A DNA stretch of 64,000 nt, taken from contig NZ_CP076132.1 in assembly GCF_018736045.1 (NCBI RefSeq), positions 734,001-798,000 on the forward strand, in the 5' to 3' direction. This stretch comes from Flammeovirga yaeyamensis (lineage in GTDB: Bacteria > Bacteroidota > Bacteroidia > Cytophagales > Flammeovirgaceae). The notes under the pieces were generated by a model. It had not been told where the DNA came from. It searched no databases and saw only the letters and a list, made by a program, of their open reading frames with translations. Positions 47,785-58,800 of the stretch are shown piece by piece. Each line of letters begins with the position of its first letter. Positions within the stretch are counted from its first letter, which is position 1. A program made the position numbers and the translations under genes.

Positions 47785-48276
47785 ATGGATATTATAACTC
47801 CTGGTATAGGTCTTTTATTTTGGAACACATTATTCTTCTTAATCGTATTCGCGATTATCGGAGTGAAGATCGTTCCAGTAATTTCAAAAGGTTTAAAAGA
47901 TAGAGAAGAGTCTATCGACAATGCTCTTAAAGCAGCTGAACAAGCAAAAGCAGATATTGCTAATCTAAAAGCTGAAAACGAGAAGGAAAAAGAGAAAGCT
48001 CGTGCTGAAAGAGAAGAAATCATTACTTCTGCGAAGAAAAAAGCAGATCAAATGATTGCTGAAGCAACAGAACAAGCTAAATCTGAAGCGAAGAAAATCG
48101 TTGATGATGCAAGAAGTTCTATTGATGCAGAAAAAAGAGAAGCGTTGGCTGAAATCAAAGGTGTTGTATCTGAACTTTCTTTAGATATCGCTGAGAAAGT
48201 AATCCGTAAGCAATTATCTGATGATGCCGCTCAACAAGAACTTGTAGCCAAGTTAGTTGAAGACGCAAATATCTAA
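47785..48276 (+). CDS. atpF: ATP synthase F0 subunit b
   Basis: A 163-residue stator subunit. One membrane helix (about 8-30, LLFWNTLFFLIVFAIIG) is followed by a long Ala/Lys/Glu-rich coiled coil (about 45-125, with KAAEQAKADIANLKAEN) and a short C-terminal domain for contact with delta. The ATG at 47785 fits the family. It follows a structured intergenic region and precedes atpH by 46 bp. Confidence 0.93.
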   Translation: MDIITPGIGLLFWNTLFFLIVFAIIGVKIVPVISKGLKDREESIDNALKAAEQAKADIANLKAENEKEKEKARAEREEIITSAKKKADQMIAEATEQAKSEAKKIVDDARSSIDAEKREALAEIKGVVSELSLDIAEKVIRKQLSDDAAQQELVAKLVEDANI

Positions 48277-48322
48277 TTTTTTGAGAAACACGCGTTTTTT
48301 ACGCTGTATATAAATCATAACC

Positions 48323-48859
48323 ATGAGTGCAGAATCTAGAGTAGCAACACGTTATGCAAAAGCTTTTGTCTCTGTAGCTTCCCAAGAAGGAAATCAGGAT
48401 GCGTTGTATGCTGATGCAGAGTTGATCATGTCTACTATTGAAGGTAGCCGTGAACTATCAAATGCTTTGAGTAGCCCAATCATTAAAGCTGAGAAAAAAG
48501 CAGCTATCCTTAAGGAAATTTTTTCATCTAAGGTAACTGATCTTACAAATAAACTTTTCAACCTAGTGGTAGAAAAGAACAGAACTTCGGCTTTATATGA
48601 AATCGTTATTGCCATCAAAGCAGAATTTGATGCAGTAAAAAATATTCAAAGAGCTACTGTAGTTACTTCGACTCCTCTAAATGCTTCTACTAAAGATGCA
48701 TTAGTTGCGAAGGTGACAAAATCTACTGGTAAGACAGTGGTATTGGAAGAAAAAGTAGATGCCTCTCTTATCGGTGGTTATATCTTAACTGTTGGCGACA
48801 AGCAATTGGATTGCTCAGTGAAGTCTCAGTTACAACAATTGAAAGTAGCTTTCAATTAA
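48323..48859 (+). CDS. atpH: ATP synthase F1 subunit delta
   Basis: A 178-residue subunit that links the F1 head to the b stator. The N-terminal helical bundle starts VATRYAKAFVSVASQEGN, the family opening, and the C-terminal part has VDASLIGGYILTVGDKQLDCSVKSQL (seen as VDASLIGGYILTVGDKQLD), the usual delta signature. Length is normal. The ATG at 48323 follows an upstream gap of 46 bp. Confidence 0.93.
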   Translation: MSAESRVATRYAKAFVSVASQEGNQDALYADAELIMSTIEGSRELSNALSSPIIKAEKKAAILKEIFSSKVTDLTNKLFNLVVEKNRTSALYEIVIAIKAEFDAVKNIQRATVVTSTPLNASTKDALVAKVTKSTGKTVVLEEKVDASLIGGYILTVGDKQLDCSVKSQLQQLKVAFN

Positions 48860-48866
48860 TTTTTTG

Positions 48867-48896
48867 AGTATCCTCAAATGTGAGTGATACTTTTTT
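48867..48896 (+). other. Terminator-like hairpin between atpH and atpA
   Basis: AGTATC-CTCA (48867-48876) pairs with TGAG-T-GATACT (48881-48891) over 10 bp with one bulged T and an AATG loop, followed by T5. It has the form of an intrinsic terminator or attenuator inside the operon. Confidence 0.6.
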
Positions 48897-48933
48897 AATA
48901 AAGAATAGTCAAAATTCAAATCCAGATACAAAA

Positions 48934-50514
48934 ATGGCTCAAGTAAGACCAGACGAAGTGTCTGCGATCCTGAAGGAACAACTTACAGGTTTCAAAGCTT
49001 CTTCGGATTTAGAAGAAGTAGGAACAGTATTGGAAGTAGGTGACGGTGTAGCTCGTATTTACGGTTTGCTTAATGCAGAAGCTGGCGAGTTGATCGAATT
49101 CGAATCAGGTGTCGTAGGTATGGTATTGAACCTCGAAGAAGATAATGTAGGTGCCGTAATTATGGGTAAATACACAGATATCAAAGAGGGTGATACAGTA
49201 AAACGTACTAGACGTATTGCATCTATTAAAGTAGGTATGGGTATGTTTGGACGTGTTGTAGACGCGTTAGGTAACCCTATCGACGGTAAAGGTGAAATCG
49301 AAGGCGATTTATACGAAATGCCTATCGAGCGTAAAGCTCCAGGTGTATTGTTCCGTCAGCCAGTAGATGAACCAATGCAAACAGGTATCAAGTCAATTGA
49401 CTCTATGACTCCAATCGGTCGTGGACAACGTGAATTGATTATTGGTGACCGTCAAACAGGTAAAACTGCGGTGACGATTGATACAATCATCAACCAAAAG
49501 GAGTTTTACGATAAAGGCGAGCCAGTATATTGTATTTATGTTGCAATTGGTCAAAAAGCATCAACTGTTTCAACTATTGTTCAGGCATTAGAAAAAGCAG
49601 GTGCAATGGCTTATACTACTGTAGTTGCAGCGAACGCTTCTGATCCAGCTCCAATGCAATACTTTGCTCCTTTCGCAGGTGCAGCAATTGGTGAGTTCAT
49701 TCGTGACACTGGACGTCCTGCATTAGCAGTTTATGATGACCTTTCGAAACAAGCGGTAGCATACCGTGAGGTTTCACTTCTTCTTCGTCGTCCTCCAGGA
49801 CGTGAAGCATATCCAGGTGACGTATTCTACCTTCACTCTCGTCTATTAGAGCGTGCATCTAGAATCAACACATCGGATGATATTGCAAAGAACATGAACG
49901 ACTTGCCTGAGTCTATCAAGCATTTGGTAAAAGGTGGTGGATCTTTAACAGCCCTTCCAATTATCGAAACTCAGTCAGGTGACGTATCAGCATATATCCC
50001 TACAAACGTGATCTCAATTACTGACGGTCAGGTATTCTTAGAAACTAACCTTTTCAACGCAGGTATCCGTCCAGCGATGAACGTAGGTATCTCAGTTTCT
50101 CGTGTAGGTGGTAACGCTCAGATCAAAGGTATGAAGAAAGTATCTGGTAAATTGAAAACTGACCTTGCTCAGTTCCGTGAACTAGAAGCTTTCGCAAAAT
50201 TTGGTTCTGACTTGGATGCAGCTACTAAGCTTACAATTGATCGTGGTCGTAAGAACACAGAGATCTTGAAGCAAGCACAGTACTCTCCATATACTGTTGA
50301 AAAGCAAATCGCTATTATCTGGGCAGGTTCAAACGGTATTACCGACCCTGTAGCAGAAACTAAAGTGAAAGCTTTTGAAAACGAATTCTTAGAAGTTCTT
50401 GAAACTAAACACAAAGATGTAATGGACGAAATTGCTGCCGGTAAGTGGGGCGATAATCACATTGCAGTGTTTAAGAAAGTAGGTGAAGAGGTAGCTCAAA
50501 ACCACAAGGCTTAA
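48934..50514 (+). CDS. atpA: ATP synthase F1 subunit alpha
   Basis: A 526-residue catalytic-core subunit. The start is the ATG at 48934 ([17 protein letters not shown]); a GTG 18 codons earlier sits inside a hairpin and is rejected. The beta-barrel crown is followed by Walker [11 protein letters not shown] (about 171-180), then the [12 protein letters not shown] region and the [22 protein letters not shown] signature (seen as [17 protein letters not shown]). Length and order are standard. It forms the alpha3beta3 head, but atpD is not nearby. Confidence 0.97.
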   Translation: MAQVRPDEVSAILKEQLTGFKASSDLEEVGTVLEVGDGVARIYGLLNAEAGELIEFESGVVGMVLNLEEDNVGAVIMGKYTDIKEGDTVKRTRRIASIKVGMGMFGRVVDALGNPIDGKGEIEGDLYEMPIERKAPGVLFRQPVDEPMQTGIKSIDSMTPIGRGQRELIIGDRQTGKTAVTIDTIINQKEFYDKGEPVYCIYVAIGQKASTVSTIVQALEKAGAMAYTTVVAANASDPAPMQYFAPFAGAAIGEFIRDTGRPALAVYDDLSKQAVAYREVSLLLRRPPGREAYPGDVFYLHSRLLERASRINTSDDIAKNMNDLPESIKHLVKGGGSLTALPIIETQSGDVSAYIPTNVISITDGQVFLETNLFNAGIRPAMNVGISVSRVGGNAQIKGMKKVSGKLKTDLAQFRELEAFAKFGSDLDAATKLTIDRGRKNTEILKQAQYSPYTVEKQIAIIWAGSNGITDPVAETKVKAFENEFLEVLETKHKDVMDEIAAGKWGDNHIAVFKKVGEEVAQNHKA

Positions 50515-50525
50515 TTATAATATGC

Positions 50526-50563
50526 AATTAGCAATGGTAATTTATAAATTACTATTGCTAATT
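50526..50563 (+). other. Near-perfect 38-bp palindrome between atpA and atpG
   Basis: AATTAGCAATGGTAATT (50526-50542) pairs with AATTACTATTGCTAATT (50547-50563) with one G-U pair and a TATA loop. It is AT-rich without a following T-run, and lies 23 bp before atpG. Confidence 0.65.
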
Positions 50564-50585
50564 CACTTTCATTACTCATTAGAAA

Positions 50586-51482
50586 ATGGCTAGTCTTAAA
50601 GAAGTAAAAGAGAGAATCTCCTCTGTAGACTCAACGCAACAAATCACAAAAGCCATGAAAATGGTTTCTGCGGCAAAAATGCGTAGAGCACAAGACCGTG
50701 TAACAGGTATGCGTCCTTATGCTGATAAGTTGGCGTCTATCCTTGAAAACGTTACTGCGGCACTTGGTACTGATTTTTCTAGCCCATTCGTTGAGGCTCG
50801 TGAAGAAGTGAATAGCGTTCTTGTAATTGTAGTTACTTCAGACCGTGGTTTGGCAGGTGCCTTTAACTCGAATATTCAAAAAGAAGCTACTCGTTTGATC
50901 AATGAGGAATACTCAAAACAACATCAAGCAGGTAGAGTTGAAGTGCTAGCAGTTGGTTCTAAAGGAGCCGATTTCTTCAGAAGAAGAGGTCATCAAGTAA
51001 ATAACGAGTTTATGAACTTGTTCCATAACCTTGACTTTGATGGTGCTAGAAAAGCTGCTGAATATGCTATGGATGGCTATGTTTCAGGAAAGTTTGATCA
51101 GGTTGTGATGGTGTATAACGAATTTAAAAATGTGGCAACACAAATCGTTAGAGCTAAACAATTCTTACCTTTCGCTTTAGAAAACAATACTGAAGAGCAA
51201 GAAGATAACGGTCAGGAAGCTGATTATATCTTTGAGCCAGAGAAAGATAAAATCTTATCAGAATTGATTCCTAAAACACTTAAGGTAAACTTCTATTCGC
51301 ACTTACTTGATTCGAATGCGGCAGAACATGGTGCTCGTATGACGGCGATGGATAAGGCAACTGAAAATGCTGGAGACTTATTGAAAGCATTGAAGTTGGA
51401 TTACAACAGATCTCGTCAGGCAGCAATTACCAACGAAATCCTAGAAATTGTTGGCGGTGCAGAAGCACTTGCAGGCAGTTAA
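50586..51482 (+). CDS. atpG: ATP synthase F1 subunit gamma
   Basis: A 298-residue central-stalk subunit. It starts MASLKEVKERISSVDSTQQ, then ITKAMKMVSAAKMRRAQ, the near-universal N-terminal helix, and ends with AARMTAMDKATENAGDLLKAL-like helix (here GARMTAMDKATENAGDLL) and ITNEILEIVGGAEAL. Middle residues about 200-215 carry an acidic insert (NTEEQEDNGQEAD). Last gene of the operon; atpD and atpC are absent. Confidence 0.96.
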   Translation: MASLKEVKERISSVDSTQQITKAMKMVSAAKMRRAQDRVTGMRPYADKLASILENVTAALGTDFSSPFVEAREEVNSVLVIVVTSDRGLAGAFNSNIQKEATRLINEEYSKQHQAGRVEVLAVGSKGADFFRRRGHQVNNEFMNLFHNLDFDGARKAAEYAMDGYVSGKFDQVVMVYNEFKNVATQIVRAKQFLPFALENNTEEQEDNGQEADYIFEPEKDKILSELIPKTLKVNFYSHLLDSNAAEHGARMTAMDKATENAGDLLKALKLDYNRSRQAAITNEILEIVGGAEALAGS

Positions 51483-51509
51483 TAAGAAATAAAGCTGTAA
51501 GGCAAAAAA

Positions 51510-51542
51510 GCTCTCATTTTTAATAATGAGGGCTTTTTTTTT
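51510..51542 (+). terminator. Intrinsic terminator of the ATP synthase operon
   Basis: AGCTCTCATT (51510-51519) pairs with AATGAGGGCT (51526-51535) over 10 bp with one G-U, followed by a long T-run. Confidence 0.9.
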
Positions 51543-51597
51543 GATTCAAAATTTGAGTTTTGAATGGTGAAATATGTGGAGCTTTTTTTAAGTTAAA

Positions 51598-51761
51598 AAT
51601 GAAAAATTAAAAGTGAAAAACGTGAGATGTTAAGTAGTTCGTGTAAAGAGTTGATTTAGGCTTTATCCAACCTCTTTAATCGTTTCTTTACATTGAGATT
51701 ACACGTTTATTCATCTTGCGTAAACATTACATTATACGTTTTTCACTTTTAACTTTTCATT
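51598..51761. repeat. Inverted repeat with 26-bp arms made of 7-bp periodic units
   Basis: Arms 51598-51623 and 51736-51761 are complementary with one mismatch, separated by 112 bp. The arm reads as heptads ATGAAAA-ATTAAAA-GTGAAAA. The right arm, read on the minus strand, shares 19 identical bases (ATGAAAAGTTAAAAGTGAA) with 6077-6095 before the first susC. It ends 4 bp before the next gene's stop. Confidence 0.75.
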
Positions 51762-51764
51762 TCC

Positions 51765-53048
51765 TTAAAAGCTATTCCAAGAATAAATCTTCTTCACACT
51801 CTCATGTCCTTCAAAATACGCCAAACTAGCTTCTGTGATCTTTGTAGAGTGTAAGTTCAAAACCTCTAAATGTTTTAACTGTTGAAGTGATTTCACGCCT
51901 TTATCTGTAATTGGATTCTTACTCAAATTAAGTTTTCTCAATTCACTAAACTCAGCTATTAATTTCACGCTTTTATCATCCAAATGATGTCCCTTGAGGT
52001 CTAACCAAACGATGTTATCTTTTATTTCTGATAATTTATGTAATAATTCTTTGGCTTGATTTGTTTTGATTGGAAGAGTAATATCATATGCGTTTGTTCC
52101 AGGTACTAATTCCCTAATTTGAAATCCTTTTTCCTCTAATTTTTTGATGTTGCTTTGTGGAATTTCAGCTAAAGTAATTTGATCTTTTGGGGCAGCTACA
52201 AAACCTAACTTTGTCATACAATAGGCGTGTAATTCCTCTTGAATATCAAGTGCTGAGTAGAGCGTATCGAAACTGCCTTCACCTTGATTAATCCATAGTG
52301 TTACTAAAGCAATCTCATCATCACTTAAACCTTTCTTTCCTTCAGGAGGCATAATATCTTCATGTCCATGGGGTAAGCTGACTCTTTGAATGAATGAACT
52401 AGCCTCAGCATCACCAGAAACGATAAAAGCACCATTTTTTCCACCTTTTAGAATGTCCTCTTTACTTGATAGTGATAACTGTCCTTTCTTTTTATCTTGA
52501 TTATGACAGCTCGTACACTTTATTTCCAAAATAGGTTTCACCAAATGACCATAGACAATGACTTCTTCAGGAGTAGTTGCCACTGCATAAGATTCTACAT
52601 CATCATCCCCAAATTGAATGGGTGCATATTGAGTTAGATAAGTTGATCCATGTGTCAAGTTCCCTCCAAGATGCCCAGTATAAGACATTACCACGACTAA
52701 TAATCCCAATAGGGAAGGATATATAAAAGGATGCAACTTTTTATTTTTGATGAAATAGCACCCAAATGCTATCAAAGTAGTGATAATACCACCCCATTGA
52801 TGATTATCTAAAGTAGTCTCATTATAATCACTTCCCGATTGCCCCAATAAATAACCCAAAATACAAGTACCTACCGCACTTATACCACCCACCAAAAGAG
52901 TAAATGATATCACCTTTTGAGTATCCTTTAACCACTTAAATCTAGTCGCCACCTCAAAGATCATCGCCAACAACAAAAAGCCAATGGGCAAATGCACCAA
53001 TAAAGGATGAAAACGACCTATAAATATTGAAAAGTTTGAAAAATCCAT
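51765..53048 (-). CDS. Membrane c-type cytochrome with DUF2231-like helices and leucine-rich repeats
   Basis: A 427-residue protein with three parts. About 1-135 has four hydrophobic helices with conserved histidines (HPLLVH at 14-19, HQWGG, GHLGGNLTHG at 126-134), DUF2231-like. About 160-260 is a PSCyt1-type haem c domain: CTSCH at 178-182 with a likely distal Met in DIMPPEG (233), then SDDEIALVTLWINQG. About 340-425 is a leucine-rich repeat region (LDLKGHHLDDKSV, LRKLNLSKNPITDKGV, LEVLNLHSTKITEASL). The membrane histidines could carry haem b or meet quinone, passing electrons to the haem c. It lies in the same orientation downstream of the DUF1501 set, after a hairpin and repeats. Confidence 0.82.
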   Translation of the reverse strand: MDFSNFSIFIGRFHPLLVHLPIGFLLLAMIFEVATRFKWLKDTQKVISFTLLVGGISAVGTCILGYLLGQSGSDYNETTLDNHQWGGIITTLIAFGCYFIKNKKLHPFIYPSLLGLLVVVMSYTGHLGGNLTHGSTYLTQYAPIQFGDDDVESYAVATTPEEVIVYGHLVKPILEIKCTSCHNQDKKKGQLSLSSKEDILKGGKNGAFIVSGDAEASSFIQRVSLPHGHEDIMPPEGKKGLSDDEIALVTLWINQGEGSFDTLYSALDIQEELHAYCMTKLGFVAAPKDQITLAEIPQSNIKKLEEKGFQIRELVPGTNAYDITLPIKTNQAKELLHKLSEIKDNIVWLDLKGHHLDDKSVKLIAEFSELRKLNLSKNPITDKGVKSLQQLKHLEVLNLHSTKITEASLAYFEGHESVKKIYSWNSF

Positions 53049-53072
53049 TTGAAATTAAATTCAGATAATGTC

Positions 53073-53104
53073 TAAAAAACTATCCCCAGGAATAAATTCC
53101 TGGG
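53073..53104 (-). terminator. Hairpin terminator candidate after the NHL gene
   Basis: CCCAGGAA (53085-53092) and TTCCTGGG (53097-53104) pair perfectly over 8 bp with a 4-nt loop. On the minus strand ATAG and then six T follow. It would separate the NHL gene from the cytochrome gene. Confidence 0.5.
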
Positions 53105-53141
53105 CTTTTGATACTCTATCCACATAGCAATTGTTTGCCCC

Positions 53142-53170
53142 TTAGTTCCTTAGTTCTTAGTTTCTTAGTT
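53142..53170. repeat. Imperfect TTAGTTC heptamer tandem repeat
   Basis: Four copies of TTAGTTC-like units (two with one extra base) in 29 bp, in the gap before the 7-copy array. Confidence 0.65.
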
Positions 53171-53189
53171 AAAAACGAGCGTTAACTTT

Positions 53190-53238
53190 GCTACCTGCTA
53201 CCTGCTACCTGCTACCTGCTACCTGCTACCTGCTACCT
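53190..53238. repeat. Perfect heptamer tandem repeat (GCTACCT x7)
   Basis: Seven exact copies of GCTACCT in 49 bp, ending 4 bp before the NHL gene stop codon. The 7-bp unit is a candidate for slipped-strand length variation, but it lies outside a reading frame. Confidence 0.95.
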
Positions 53239-53242
53239 AATA

Positions 53243-54355
53243 TCACACTCTCTCCAGCATCAAAGGCGCTGTCTTATTCGCATTCCACTGACAGACATAC
53301 AAATTCTTATCCTCATCCACACATACATCGTGGCCGTGGAAAATAGGTTTATGTTCTAATTGGAAAGAAGGTGCTAATTCGCCGTTATCTTCATATTTTG
53401 GAGCAGTACCTCCAGGGTTAGAAACCACTTTATCACCTTCGAGAATAGTAACAAATCCAGTATGTTTTGTCCAATCATATCCTCCAGCATTAGTAGGAGA
53501 AGACCAACACACGCCAGCATATAAGTTTTGATCATCGAATACCGCTCTACACATATACATGTTGGTGAGCTTTAACTTCTTGACGAATTTGCCATCCAAA
53601 GTGTACCATTTGTAAGTACTTTCATTTCTTGATGAACAGCATAAAAGTGGATTTTTAGGATCACGATTATCGATAGTGACTCCGTGGGCATTGACCAAGT
53701 TGTAGTTATTGTCTTTGTTGTCGTGTCCACCCCAGTGTCTGATGTACTTACCATATTGATCGTATTGAATGATAAAATCTTTACCATACCCATCCGCCAC
53801 ATAAATATCTCCATTTGGACCTACTGCTACTTCTGTAGGACAGAAATGATCTCCCGGCTTGTAAATACCAATAGTTTGTGGATGTCCGATATCAAAGATG
53901 ACCTGACCATCTGTTGTTGTTTTAGTCACTCTACCATTATGGTGTATCATTTTGCCTCTACGGTCTAAATACCAGCCTGAATCGGTGAGATAGAGGAAAT
54001 CATCTTCACCTTCTTGAGACAATGTCAAACCATGTCCACCGGGATAAGCGGTTCCCCAATAATCAAGAAGCTTACCTGATTTATCGAAAATGAGGATATT
54101 ATTGTCGGTATGATCACCCATCATAATTAAACGACCTTTAGAGTCCATCACCATTTCATGACAATTCAATAAAGGATTTCTTACGCTACTGATCTTTGCC
54201 CAATCTCGGTTTAAGTTATATTGATAGTCACCATGACCTAATATTTCTTGTTTTTTTTTTGCTCCTTTTAGAATATTGAAGCTATACAGAGGAGTGGATA
54301 AGGCACCTCCTAATACGATTCCACTTTTCTTTAAAAAATCTCTTCTAGAATTCAT
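53243..54355 (-). CDS. Tat-exported NHL/six-bladed beta-propeller protein
   Basis: A 370-residue exported protein. The N-terminus MNSRRDFLKKSGIVLGGALS is a twin-arginine signal (RR at 4-5). The body is a repeated beta-propeller of NHL type: DSKGRLIMMGDHTDNNILIFDKSGK, GPNGDIYVADGYGKDFIIQYDQYGK and DEDKNLYVCQWNANK are spaced repeats (seen in short parts such as GDIYVADGYGKD). Tat export suggests a folded or cofactor-bearing protein. The last Leu-Glu-Arg-Val is close to the stop. It follows the DUF1501 gene by 24 bp, so it is probably in the same transcript. Function unknown; sensing or binding of substrate is possible. Confidence 0.85.
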   Translation of the reverse strand: MNSRRDFLKKSGIVLGGALSTPLYSFNILKGAKKKQEILGHGDYQYNLNRDWAKISSVRNPLLNCHEMVMDSKGRLIMMGDHTDNNILIFDKSGKLLDYWGTAYPGGHGLTLSQEGEDDFLYLTDSGWYLDRRGKMIHHNGRVTKTTTDGQVIFDIGHPQTIGIYKPGDHFCPTEVAVGPNGDIYVADGYGKDFIIQYDQYGKYIRHWGGHDNKDNNYNLVNAHGVTIDNRDPKNPLLCCSSRNESTYKWYTLDGKFVKKLKLTNMYMCRAVFDDQNLYAGVCWSSPTNAGGYDWTKHTGFVTILEGDKVVSNPGGTAPKYEDNGELAPSFQLEHKPIFHGHDVCVDEDKNLYVCQWNANKTAPLMLERV

Positions 54356-54379
54356 TTCAAATAATTATTTGATAGTCAA

Positions 54380-55870
54380 TTAAGCTAAAATATCTTTCAC
54401 CACATTACCGTGAACATCAGTTAGTCTAAATCGACGTCCTTGATGTTTAAAAGTGAGTTTCTCATGATCGATCCCCATAATGTGCATCAGGGTAGCATGG
54501 AAGTCGTGAACATGAACAGGATCTTTTACAATATTGTAGCTGAAATCGTCCGTTTCACCATAGGTAATACCAGGCTTTACACCAGCTCCTGCCATCCACA
54601 TCGAGAAGCATTTAGGATGATGATCTCGACCATAATCATTGGCGGTTAATTTCCCTTGAGAGTATACTGTACGCCCAAATTCTCCACCCCAAATCACTAA
54701 AGTGTCTTCTAATAAACCGCGTTGCTTTAAGTCTTTGATGAAGGCCGCAGTGGGCTGATCAGTGGCTTTACATTGGTTCTTAATTCCACCAGGTAAACCG
54801 ATGTGCTGATCCCATCCTCTATGGTACAATTGAATAAACTTCACATCTTTTTCTAAAAGGCGACGTGCCATTAAACAATTGGCAGCATACGTTCCGGGTG
54901 TTCTACTATCCGGACCATACATGTCATAGACATGATCAGGTTCATCAGACATATCGGTTACTTCAGGAACAGAAGTTTGCATTCTGAAGGCCATTTCATA
55001 TTGTTTGATTCTAGCATCAATCTCAGGATCTCCGAAAGCTGAATTTTGCACCTCATTTAAATCTTTTAAATAAGCCAACATATCTTCACGGTCTTCGTGA
55101 TGATAATTCTCTGGATTATTGAGGAACAATACAGGGTCTTTACCCGATCTAAATTGTACTCCTTGATGTTGGGTCGGCAAGAATCCATTTCCCCAAAGTC
55201 TTGAATACAGCGGCTGACCAGAATTACCAGAAGTCAGTACTATAAAAGAAGGTAAGTTATTATTGTCTGATCCAAGGCCATAACTTAACCATGAACCAAT
55301 AGAAGGTCTACCTGGCAATTGATGTCCAGTTTGGAAAAAAGTAATCGCAGGATCGTGGTTGATTTGTTCAGTGTACATCGATTTGATAATACATAAATCA
55401 TCCACCACTTCTGCTGTATGTGGTAACAACTCACTCACCCAAGTTTGAGATTTACCATGCTTATTAAACTTAAATTTTGATGGAGCAATGGGTAAAGACG
55501 ATTGCTGTGCACTCATGGCAGTCAATCGCTGACCTTGTCGAACTGAGGAGGGTAATTCCTGTCCAAACATGTCCATCAATTTGGGTTTATAATCAAATGT
55601 TTCGAATTGAGAAGGACCTCCGCTTTGGAATAAGTACACCACACGTTTCGCCTTTGGCATAAAGTGAGGCAATGAAGACATAATATCTTCAATTCCTTTT
55701 GGTTGAGGATTTGATTTTGCGAACAATTTATCCATTCCAAATAAAGAACCTAGCGCTGCTGCTCCTAACCCCATAGAAGTGGTTTGCAGGAACTTTCTTC
55801 TATCCATTTTCTTTTCGACAGATTGAAGGTCTTTATTGTTCGATCTAATTTTTTTATGATGATTGCACAT
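54380..55870 (-). CDS. DUF1501 family protein (Tat-exported, sulfatase-like fold)
   Basis: A 496-residue protein of the DUF1501 family, which belongs to the alkaline phosphatase/sulfatase superfamily but has no proven reaction. MCNHHKK at the start is common in the family, then a twin-arginine signal [21 protein letters not shown] (RR at 24-25). Conserved blocks are [20 protein letters not shown] (as [17 protein letters not shown]), [26 protein letters not shown] and [25 protein letters not shown] (as [15 protein letters not shown]). It sits 2 bp after the dihaem lipoprotein gene, and the two are a recurrent pair in Planctomycetes. Confidence 0.9.
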   Translation of the reverse strand: MCNHHKKIRSNNKDLQSVEKKMDRRKFLQTTSMGLGAAALGSLFGMDKLFAKSNPQPKGIEDIMSSLPHFMPKAKRVVYLFQSGGPSQFETFDYKPKLMDMFGQELPSSVRQGQRLTAMSAQQSSLPIAPSKFKFNKHGKSQTWVSELLPHTAEVVDDLCIIKSMYTEQINHDPAITFFQTGHQLPGRPSIGSWLSYGLGSDNNNLPSFIVLTSGNSGQPLYSRLWGNGFLPTQHQGVQFRSGKDPVLFLNNPENYHHEDREDMLAYLKDLNEVQNSAFGDPEIDARIKQYEMAFRMQTSVPEVTDMSDEPDHVYDMYGPDSRTPGTYAANCLMARRLLEKDVKFIQLYHRGWDQHIGLPGGIKNQCKATDQPTAAFIKDLKQRGLLEDTLVIWGGEFGRTVYSQGKLTANDYGRDHHPKCFSMWMAGAGVKPGITYGETDDFSYNIVKDPVHVHDFHATLMHIMGIDHEKLTFKHQGRRFRLTDVHGNVVKDILA

Positions 55871-55872
55871 GA

Positions 55873-58800
55873 TTATCTTCTTGTAATAGTAGCGTCTGAA
55901 TTTAAGATTACACTGGCCACAATAGCATTGGCCACCACAGTAGATTTCGATAGTTTATCATCTACTTGATAATGCCCCATAGTGAGCCACCCTTTTGTTT
56001 TATCGGGATGATTTTCGAAACGTTCTTTTTCCTTGGTATGCACCCCCATTAAAATACTCAGCTCTTTGTCTGAGATATTTTTGCCAGTCAGTTTCTTATA
56101 GGTCTTCTTGATCCCTACATCTAACTTATCGTGTAGAGCGATTTCTTCTCCCAATTTTCTACATGCTTCGATATAGGTCGGATCATTTAATAGCACCAAT
56201 GCTTGAAGGGGTGTGTTTGTTTTTTGTCGTCTTACCGTACACTCACTTCTGTCAGGTTGATCAAAAGTAGCTTGCGTAGGGTTGGGGACAGTTCTTTTCC
56301 AAATGGTATAAAGCGATCGTCTATACAACTCACTTCCATGTCCTTGTTGATATTTACCTCCGTTCATGACCCAAAGTCCATCAGGTTGATAGGGGTGGAC
56401 CGATTTACCACCAACTTCCTTGATCAAAAGATTACTTGCCATAAGCGCATTATCCCTCATCATTTCTGAAGTTAAACGGAATTGAGGACCTCGAGCCAAC
56501 AAAACGTTATCGGGGTCTTTCTCCCTCATTTCATCAGAACATAAGCTGCTTTGACGGTAGGTAGAGGACATCACAATCATTTTATTCAACTTTTTGATAT
56601 CCCATCCATTATCAATAAAAGAGTTAGCCAAGTAGTCCAATAACTTTGGATGTGAAGGTAATTTTCCTTGGTTACCGAAGTCTTCAGTAGTTTCTACAAT
56701 ACCTTGACCAAAGAAGTTTTGCCAGTATCTATTGACAGCCACTCGAGCCGTTAAAGGGTGCTTGGGATCAGTGAGCCAACGAGCCAATCCCAATCGGTTC
56801 TTAGGAAGCTCATCAGAAAAAGAAAGAATACTTGATGGTGTATTTGGATACACTTTTTCACCGTAATTATCATATACACCTCTTTCCAGAATATAAGCCT
56901 GACGTGGTGTTTCCATCTCTTTCATTACCATCACTTCTTGAACTGTATCTAAAGTGAAATCCAATTTCTTCTTCTCCGCCAAATACTCTTGTTCCGCTTT
57001 TTGATAATTATCCGATTCCTCATGAATAAAATAATCCACCAATAGCTGACGATCATCTTGAGTTAATTCTGTATGATTTTTTGCTAGTAATTTATCAAAT
57101 GATAATGGGCTGTAGAGTTGTTTTACTTCTAAAGGAGTAAGCATTTTAGAGAAAACATCTATTTGATCCACCTTAGAGTTTTTCAATCCTAAACCTCTCC
57201 ATCGAGCACCAATTTGAAGCCCTTTTTCAATAGGATGAGCATAAATAATATCTTCATAGTCATGGAAAATGATACTCTTCGTAAGGTTGTCTTTCTCCAC
57301 TTCCATTTCAGTCTTTTCACCATTGATATATAAACTTATACCATTCGCTTTGCTGCGTCCATCGTTAGTCATACATAGGTGCACCCATTCATCTCTTGGA
57401 ATATCATTTTTCGAGTTGTTGATAATGGCATTCTCAGGCCAAGTATGGGCTAATATGGTTTGAAGCTTTCCATCTTTTAGGTACAAAGTATAGCCTTTCA
57501 TGGAGTGAAGCATTACCGCTTGATTCTTATGGAAAATCACGCCCTCTTTTAGATCTTTCGGAATATTTACCCACAAACTGATGCTGAAAGGATCATTTCT
57601 ATCGTAGATACCAACAGGTTTTAAATCAATCCAAGCATCTCCATTTAATAATACACCTTTGCCGAATTTACCATCGGTATAACTCGCCACCTCATTATAA
57701 GAAAACTGACGATCCATTTTCGCCTTTTTACCGGTCTTCGAGTTCACTAAACTATTGTTTAATTTAAACTCGGCAACACGACTCCTATACAGTGTATTTT
57801 TACTGATTTTCTGATAGCCGTTATTTTCTACCCATTTTTTGGCTAAAGGAGTTTCTTGAGCGATCACTTGTTTTTGATGTAATTCTTTATCATCACATAG
57901 TTTTTTTAGATAAGCAATCACTTCTTCTTGGTCTTTGGTAGGTAACATCATTGTCGGAACAGGAATATCATCGGGATCCCAAGAAATCTGACCTGTTTCA
58001 TTGATGTTATTGAAGAAGCTATAAAACTCATAGTAATTCTTCTGTGAAATGGGATCATATTTATGATCATGACAACGGGCACAAGCCAAAGTCAATCCCA
58101 TTAAACCCTGACCTAATACTGCAGTTCTATCCGCAACATATTCCACTCTAAATTCTTCATCTACAATACCACCTTCGGCATTTTGAGGGTGTAAACGATT
58201 AAAACCCGTAGCTAATATTTGCTCTTTGGTAGGATTCGGTAATAAATCTCCAGCCAATTGATATGTGATAAACTGATCATAGGACATATTATTATTGAAA
58301 GAGGCAATGACCCAGTCTCTCCAAGGACTCATATCTCTTGGTCGATCAATTTGATATCCATGCGTATCAGCATATCGGGCAACATCCATCCAATCGGTTG
58401 CCATCTTTTCACCATAATGCTTAGAGTTCAATAAACGTTCTACTTGCTTTTCGTAAGCATCAGGTGATTTATCGTTGACGAACTGATTGATCTCTTCTAT
58501 AGTTGGTGAGATGCCAGTTAAATCTAAAGAGACACGTCTTAATAAAGTTTCCTTGTCCGCCTCTTCGTTTGGTTTTAGCTTTTCTTGTTTTAGTCGTTCG
58601 CCAACATATTTATCGATATCATTATAACCCCAATTCTTTAATCCTTTGGGAACATGTGATGTCTTTAATGCCATAAACCCCCAATGTGGTTCGTATTGAG
58701 CACCTTCTTCTACCCATTTAATTAAAGTAGCTTTTTCGTCATCAGTTAGGCTAAGATGAGATTCAGGAGTGGGCATCACCTCGTTTGGATCTTTACTTAA

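Noticed and set aside
47697-47903. 68-codon frame starting in the atpE-atpF gap
   Set aside because: It runs in another frame into atpF, and the gap DNA is better explained as a hairpin.
48880-48933. Upstream GTG start of atpA
   Set aside because: It sits in a terminator-like hairpin, and the ATG at 48934 gives the normal AtpA N-terminus.
53142-53238. Possible CRISPR array
   Set aside because: The units are 7 bp with no unique spacers and no cas genes are present.
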